This document shows positions 59,261 to 64,000 of a stretch of DNA of 64,000 bases, one piece after another. The translations under genes and the position numbers were made by a program. The first letter of the stretch is position 1, and each line of letters opens with the position of its first letter. The notes beneath the pieces are model-generated. The model was not told the DNA's origin. It was given only the letters and a program-made list of their open reading frames with translations, and searched no databases. Source of the DNA: Herbaspirillum sp. ST 5-3. Its GTDB lineage: Bacteria; Pseudomonadota; Gammaproteobacteria; Burkholderiales; Burkholderiaceae_D. The stretch covers positions 62,001-126,000 of the forward strand of contig NZ_STGI01000014.1 in NCBI RefSeq assembly GCF_004804275.1. The letters run 5' to 3'.

Positions 59261-61509
59261 AATACACCGTTGCCGTTCGCGAGCTGACCGAGTTCACTGC
59301 CAAGCAAGGCGATCTCGACCTGCGTTTCACGCCCTCGCCTTCGGCGCAGGAAGGCATCGCCGGCCATGCGGTCGTCACCGCGCGCCGCGCTGCCGGATAC
59401 CAGACTGAAGTCAGCCTCAGCGGCGACTACCAGCATCTGACCGTGCGCGGCCGTGCAGATGGTTATGACCCGGCGCGGAATCGGCTTGAAGAGATCAAGA
59501 CCTTCCGCGGCGATCTCGATCGCATGCCGGCCAATCATCGCCACCTGCACTGGGCACAGGTGAAGATGTACGGCTGGCTGATGTGCGACAAGCTCGGCCT
59601 GGAGGAAATGCATTTGGCATTGGTGTATTTCGACATCGCGAGCCAGAAGGAAACGGCCATTGAGGAAACGCATTCGGCCGCCGCCCTGAAGCAGTATTTC
59701 GAAGAACAATGCGGCCGGTTTCTTGCATGGGCCGAGCAGGAGCTGGCGCATCGCAGCGCGCGCAATCAGGCATTGACGGCGCTGCGTTTTCCGCACGCGT
59801 CATTTCGTCCCGGTCAGCGTCAACTGGCCGAAGCCGTGTACCGAGCGATGGCGACCGGCTGTTGCCTGATGGCCGAAGCGCCGACCGGCATCGGCAAGAC
59901 CATCGGCACCTTGTTCCCGCTTCTGAAGGCCTGCCCCGGGCAGGAGCTGGACAAGGTCTTTTATCTGGCCGCAAAAACCTCGGGCCGCGGCCTGGCGCTC
60001 GATGCGCTGAGCCTGATCAGGAAAAGCGAACCGGCGCTGCCGCTGCGCGTGCTGGAACTGATTGCGCGCGACAAGGCCTGCGAATATCCCGACAAGGCTT
60101 GTCATGGCGAATCCTGCCCGCTGGCGAAAGGTTTCTACGATCGCCTTCCGCAGGCGCGTTCCGCCGCGCTTGTCCATGGCGCGATGGACAAGGAAGCGCT
60201 GCGCACGGTCGCGCTCGAACACCAGGTCTGCCCCTACTATCTGAGCCAGGAGCTGGCGCGCTGGAGCGACGTGGTGGTGGGCGACTACAACTATTATTTC
60301 GACACCAGCGCGATGCTGTACGGCCTGACGACAGCCAATCAGTGGCGCGTCGGCGTGCTGGTCGACGAGGCGCACAATCTGATCGATCGGGCGCGCAAGA
60401 TGTACACCGCCGAACTGGATCAGACCGAGTTTCATTTTCTTCGGCAGTCCGCTCCCGCTGCGCTCAAGAAAAGCCTGGACCGCCTCAATCGCGCATGGAA
60501 TGCATTGCACCGGGATCAGGAGGAACCGTACCGGGTTTATCCGGAAATCCCATTGAAATTCACGACAGCCATGCAGCAAGTCATCGCCGACATCACCGAC
60601 TTCATGGCCGAGAATCCGACGCATGTGGACAGCAAGCTGCAGCGATTCTATTTCGACGCCTTGCAGTTCTCGCGCCTTGCCGAGACTTTCGATATGCACT
60701 CGCTGTTCGATATCACGCTGAAGGCAGACTCGCGGCGAGACGATTCGATGCTCTGCATCCGGAACATCATCCCGGCCCCCTTTCTCGGCCCGCGCTTTGA
60801 AGCGGCACGGTCGGTTACGCTGTTCTCCGCCACCTTGAGCCCCTGGCATTTCTATTGCGATACGCTGGGCCTGCCGGAGAACACCGTGTGCGTCGATGTC
60901 GAATCACCGTTTCGCGCGGAGCAATTGTCGGTTCGCGTGATCAGCAAGGTCTCCACGCGCTATCAGCACCGTGAAGAATCGCTGTCGCCCATCGCCGATT
61001 TGATGGCGCGGCAATACGAAGACAAGCCGGGCAATTACCTGGCCTTCTTCAGCAGCTTCGATTACCTGCAAAAAGTGCTTGAACTGTTCAAGGCGCGTTA
61101 TCCGCAGATCACGACGTGGGAACAGTCACGACGCATGGAAGAAGCCGAGCGCGAGCAATTCCTCGCCCGCTTTACGCCGGCCAGTCAGGGCATCGGTTTC
61201 GCGGTGCTGGGCGGGCCGTTCGCCGAGGGCATCGACCTGCCCGGCGAGCGACTGGTCGGCGCGTTCATCGCGACGCTGGGCCTGCCGCAACTGAATCCCG
61301 TCAACGAACAGATCAAGGAGCGCATGGACGCGGTATTCGGCGCCGGCTATGACTATACCTATCTGTTCCCCGGCATCCAGAAAGTGGTGCAGGCCGCCGG
61401 GCGCGTCATCCGCACCCAGCAGGATCGCGGCGTGGTCTACCTGATCGACGACCGCTTTGGCCGGCCGAATGTGCGGCGCCTGCTGCCGCCGTGGTGGAAG
61501 GTGGACTAA
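59257..61509 (+). CDS. Rad3/DinG-type helicase with N-terminal PD-(D/E)xK nuclease
   Basis: 750 residues. N-terminal nuclease-like domain (about 1-165) with RGRADGY (Asp) and EEIKT (E-x-K), a Cas4-like PD-(D/E)xK core. The helicase core follows: Walker A EAPTGIGKTIG (about 205), Fe-S cluster cysteines in KACEYPDKACHGESCPL and HQVCPYYL, motif II DEAHN, and motif VI QAAGRVIRTQQD. XPD/DinG-type helicase unwinding 5' to 3' with an Fe-S domain. Coupled to the FAN1-like nuclease by a 4-base overlap, so the two probably act together on crosslinks or stalled forks. Confidence 0.9.
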   Translation: MKYTVAVRELTEFTAKQGDLDLRFTPSPSAQEGIAGHAVVTARRAAGYQTEVSLSGDYQHLTVRGRADGYDPARNRLEEIKTFRGDLDRMPANHRHLHWAQVKMYGWLMCDKLGLEEMHLALVYFDIASQKETAIEETHSAAALKQYFEEQCGRFLAWAEQELAHRSARNQALTALRFPHASFRPGQRQLAEAVYRAMATGCCLMAEAPTGIGKTIGTLFPLLKACPGQELDKVFYLAAKTSGRGLALDALSLIRKSEPALPLRVLELIARDKACEYPDKACHGESCPLAKGFYDRLPQARSAALVHGAMDKEALRTVALEHQVCPYYLSQELARWSDVVVGDYNYYFDTSAMLYGLTTANQWRVGVLVDEAHNLIDRARKMYTAELDQTEFHFLRQSAPAALKKSLDRLNRAWNALHRDQEEPYRVYPEIPLKFTTAMQQVIADITDFMAENPTHVDSKLQRFYFDALQFSRLAETFDMHSLFDITLKADSRRDDSMLCIRNIIPAPFLGPRFEAARSVTLFSATLSPWHFYCDTLGLPENTVCVDVESPFRAEQLSVRVISKVSTRYQHREESLSPIADLMARQYEDKPGNYLAFFSSFDYLQKVLELFKARYPQITTWEQSRRMEEAEREQFLARFTPASQGIGFAVLGGPFAEGIDLPGERLVGAFIATLGLPQLNPVNEQIKERMDAVFGAGYDYTYLFPGIQKVVQAAGRVIRTQQDRGVVYLIDDRFGRPNVRRLLPPWWKVD

Positions 61510-62441
61510 TCGTCCAGTGCCAGCCGCGCCATCTGCAGTGCGCCCTCAAAGGACCTGGCCGCCGCGATGAAGCGGCCGTTGTGGCAAAAGACGGCATCGG
61601 GCACGCTGGTCACGGCCGCAAGCTCCGCATCCTGCAAGCCCGCCCACGCTGCAGGCAGATCCTTGCGCGCCTCGAAGCTGTCCTGCGCTGCCGGAACGGT
61701 GTGGAGCATGTAACGCTGCTCCGCGATGCTGTAGCTGATCACGAACAAGACGTTCGGCATTTCATTGCGGACGATAGTGGCCCAGGGCATGGCGCTGTTC
61801 TGCAGGAAGAGCAGCCTGCCGTTTTCAAGCAGCTCCGCATTGCGCACCTGATTCGCCGCATAGAGCGCGCCAACCCGGTACTTGACCGCGTTGATCAGGA
61901 TGTCGGTCATGAACTCCATGCCTCGTCGAAACTGTGCCTGCCGCAATGCTTCGGCCGCTTCCACGCTGCCGGCCTGCTGGTCATCGAGCCAGGTGGGATT
62001 GAAACCGGAAATCACTGCCGACAAGCCATAGCCGCCGGGTGCGTTTTTCGCCGCGCCGGTGTCCGACATGTCGAGGTATTGCACCAGGTCGCTGTCGATG
62101 GCGTAGGCCATCTCGCGCGCTTGCTCCTCGGTAATCGCATGGCCGGCATGGGTTTCCGCGATCAGGGCAACGCAACGCGGGCCATGCGTTTTCCACACGA
62201 GGCCGGCGCTGGCATACACCACGCCCGACTGACGCGCGCCGGCAAATCCTTTCTGGTGATGGTCGAAGCGTCCGGTTTGCGGATCCCAAATGCCGCCGAC
62301 GTCGACAGCGAAATCCGCTTGCCGGATCAACTCGGGATCGCGCGTGCGAATGAGCGTGCAACCGGGAAAAACCAGCTCGAGTACGGCAACCGCCCATACG
62401 TCGTCGGCGTGAAACTTGCCTGAATGTGTCGCGATAATCAT
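61506..62441 (-). CDS. MYG1-family phosphoesterase/exonuclease
   Basis: 311 residues from the ATG at 62441 (MIIATHSGKFHADDVWA); a longer frame upstream is not supported. Characteristic motifs of MYG1/GAMP1: THSGKFHADD (metal ligands), DVGG...WDPQTGRFDHHQKGF (the FDHHQ signature), and YAIDSDLVQYLDMSDTG. The eukaryotic member is a 3'-5' RNA exonuclease of the DHH superfamily. The stop overlaps the Rad3-type gene end by 4 bases on the opposite strand (tail to tail). Confidence 0.85.
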   Translation of the reverse strand: MIIATHSGKFHADDVWAVAVLELVFPGCTLIRTRDPELIRQADFAVDVGGIWDPQTGRFDHHQKGFAGARQSGVVYASAGLVWKTHGPRCVALIAETHAGHAITEEQAREMAYAIDSDLVQYLDMSDTGAAKNAPGGYGLSAVISGFNPTWLDDQQAGSVEAAEALRQAQFRRGMEFMTDILINAVKYRVGALYAANQVRNAELLENGRLLFLQNSAMPWATIVRNEMPNVLFVISYSIAEQRYMLHTVPAAQDSFEARKDLPAAWAGLQDAELAAVTSVPDAVFCHNGRFIAAARSFEGALQMARLALDD

Positions 62442-62530
62442 GGAAGGACCAAGGTTAGAAGTGTCGGCATTGTATTCCGATATGCCCGGCGCCTTCCCGA
62501 TTTGATCCTTGCCGTCCAGATGGTTCCGCC

Positions 62531-64000
62531 TCAATCCTTTCCGGTTTGCGCATGCAGCAAGCGCACACGACCGGTGCTGCCGTCGACTTCCAGCATGTCG
62601 CCGTCCCGCACCTTGCCTAGAATGCCCGGCAGGTTGACCACCGCCGGCAGCGCGAATTCGCGCGCCACGATTGCGCCGTGCGAGAGGTAGCCGCCAGTTT
62701 CCATCACCAGTCCGCCGGCCTTGAGGAAGAGCGGCGTCCATGCCGGATCGGTCGAGGGCGCGACCAGGATTTCACCCGGCCTCAGACGCGTTCCCTCGGA
62801 GGGATGGAGAATGACGCGCGCAACTCCGCGTGCAATGCCGGCGCCAACGGCGACACCTGTCCATCCATCGCCCGCATGCGGCTTCGGCGTCTCGACGGGA
62901 GCGGCCATGCCGCCCTCGTAGATCACGTCCGGCGCATGATGCGTTTCCCAATGTGCACGGAGGGCAAGCCGATCGGCAACGCGCGCGCCAATGCCGGCAG
63001 GTGGAATATGCCCGGAAAGCGCACGGCCGGTTTCGCTCAAGGTCAATTCGCACACATGCTCGGCCTGCGAAAGCGCCCCCGCCTCGACCAGCTTGCGTCC
63101 GATTTGCAGGAACAGCGGGCGCAATCCGTCCGACAGCGCCATCAGCGAACTGCGCGCCAATTCACGTTGGCTGCCTTCGCGCGCGGCTGCCGCCACCAGC
63201 GACTTCAATCCGAGTCGCGCATACCACGGCAACGTCGCCCGAACCGTACGCCAGGCATCGGCTTGTGCCTGCTGCTGGCGCGCACGCACTGCCGCGATAT
63301 CCATCTCCATGAGGCTGGCGATATTGTCGAGCAAATAACCCGGCGCCTCATGCCAGCGCCGCTGCCGCCAGTAGCTCTCGTAAACAGCTCGATGGCCGTA
63401 TTTGTCGAGGAATTCCGCGAAGCGGCGCCGAAACGGATGTTCATGCGGCCATTGGCGCCACGCATCGTCGTCCCGCGCAGGATCGGTCAACCAGGCGCGC
63501 GTTGCCGGATCGGAAGAAGCGAGCTCCGCAATCGCCATCAGCTCGTAGCCCTGTTGTGCGGTAACGCTGGGCTCGCCGCCGGCCAGCAAGGCAGCCGCCA
63601 GTGCATGCGACTGCCCGGGAACATGCTTGTCGAGCTTTTGCGTCAGCATCGATATCGTGCCGCCGGGAGCTTGCAGCAGTGCCAGCTCACTCTGGGCGCC
63701 CATTATCCGGACGCGGGAGAAAAGCACATCGCGGCACACAGCGGCATCCTCTGGCAGCGGTGTTTGCTTCCAGCTGCGTGCATGCGCTCGCGCGGCATCG
63801 GCGAATTGCTGCGCATTGCGGTGAATGGCTATCGTATTACGCAGGTACCTGACGAAAAGCGGGATACGGCGCAGCTTGTTCCGCATGCGCTCGGGCGGCA
63901 CACGAATTTCCGGCTGATGACCGCCCGCCATCTGGTTGACGAGCTTGGGTGCCACGCCGAAGCCGTCCCATGCCTCCCACATGATCAGCGACAGGTTCAG
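62531..64000 (-). CDS. PEP-utilising enzyme (rifampicin-phosphotransferase/PEP-synthase type), cut at the window edge
   Basis: At least 489 residues; the frame is open to the last base so the N-terminal part (PEP/ATP-binding domain) lies outside. The visible part has a helical middle region and a C-terminal phosphohistidine swivel domain: ILVAPSTDPAWTPLF then GGLVMETGGYLSHGAIVAREFALPAVV, with His in the SHGAIVARE motif as in PEP synthase and rifampin phosphotransferase. Substrate cannot be fixed without the missing half. No ribosome site for an internal start is convincing. Confidence 0.8.
   Translation of the reverse strand: MNLSLIMWEAWDGFGVAPKLVNQMAGGHQPEIRVPPERMRNKLRRIPLFVRYLRNTIAIHRNAQQFADAARAHARSWKQTPLPEDAAVCRDVLFSRVRIMGAQSELALLQAPGGTISMLTQKLDKHVPGQSHALAAALLAGGEPSVTAQQGYELMAIAELASSDPATRAWLTDPARDDDAWRQWPHEHPFRRRFAEFLDKYGHRAVYESYWRQRRWHEAPGYLLDNIASLMEMDIAAVRARQQQAQADAWRTVRATLPWYARLGLKSLVAAAAREGSQRELARSSLMALSDGLRPLFLQIGRKLVEAGALSQAEHVCELTLSETGRALSGHIPPAGIGARVADRLALRAHWETHHAPDVIYEGGMAAPVETPKPHAGDGWTGVAVGAGIARGVARVILHPSEGTRLRPGEILVAPSTDPAWTPLFLKAGGLVMETGGYLSHGAIVAREFALPAVVNLPGILGKVRDGDMLEVDGSTGRVRLLHAQTGKD

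Overview
The window joins two very different kinds of DNA. From the left edge to about 18.0 kb the sequence is AT-rich, nearly every gene is on the minus strand, and the content is that of an integrated mobile element (ICE or integrative plasmid). From about 18.37 kb to the right edge it is GC-rich chromosomal DNA of a betaproteobacterium. The hopanoid genes hpnCDE, the ImuA/ImuB pair, LplT, DUF1853, DUF3182 and the PilJ-type GGDEF/EAL protein together suggest Burkholderiales, probably Oxalobacteraceae. That placement is inference from gene content; no database search was made.

Mobile element (1-18,365). Reading leftward on the minus strand from its right end: a tRNA-Leu(UAG) with its own terminator; a helix-turn-helix/AT-hook protein; a remnant of rarA; a pentapeptide-repeat protein; a complete type III restriction-modification pair (mod, res); a coiled-coil protein; a three-gene type VI secretion cassette (hcp, a BPSL0067-type amidase effector, an STY0301-type exported partner); an ArdC-like antirestriction protein fused to leucine-rich-like repeats; an unknown 217-aa protein; an intergenic array of 11 GACAGGGT octamers in both orientations; a small protein; a P4/D5-type helicase; four small unknown proteins; and a DotA/TraY-family protein of an I-type type IV secretion system. 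The right junction has the full tRNA-Leu plus a second, 5'-half tRNA-Leu fragment about 290 bp away, with phased direct repeats between them. Integrase, relaxase and the other end lie outside the window.

Chromosome (18.4-64 kb): an RND efflux operon; hpnC-hpnD-hpnE (squalene for hopanoids); radA and alr; lplT; the overlapping operon tsaB-rimI-udg-DUF1853; a YjfB-like protein and a thioredoxin-like protein; an orphan molybdopterin dehydrogenase subunit; MarC; a Doc-like toxin with its AbrB-type antitoxin; a haloacid dehalogenase/TSUP transporter operon divergent from a LysR regulator; a cache protein and a soluble chemoreceptor; an alcohol dehydrogenase; a cold-shock protein; recQ; two cyclic-di-GMP proteins; a low-complexity lipoprotein; a LexA-controlled locus (cho divergent from imuA-imuB) interrupted by a 268-bp inverted-repeat element; an alpha/beta hydrolase with DUF3182; a FAN1-like nuclease overlapping a Rad3/DinG-type nuclease-helicase; a MYG1-family protein; and the C-terminal part of a PEP-utilising enzyme cut by the window edge.

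DNA repair is over-represented on the chromosome (radA, udg, recQ, cho, imuAB, FAN1-like, Rad3-like). The element carries defence and counter-defence side by side: type III R-M, ArdC-LRR, pentapeptide protein and the T6SS effector cassette. The most notable observations are the T6SS cassette bracketed by duplicated terminators, the ArdC-LRR fusion, the candidate iteron origin, the double tRNA-Leu junction with a rarA remnant in frame with a regulator, and the inverted-repeat element between a LexA box and imuA.
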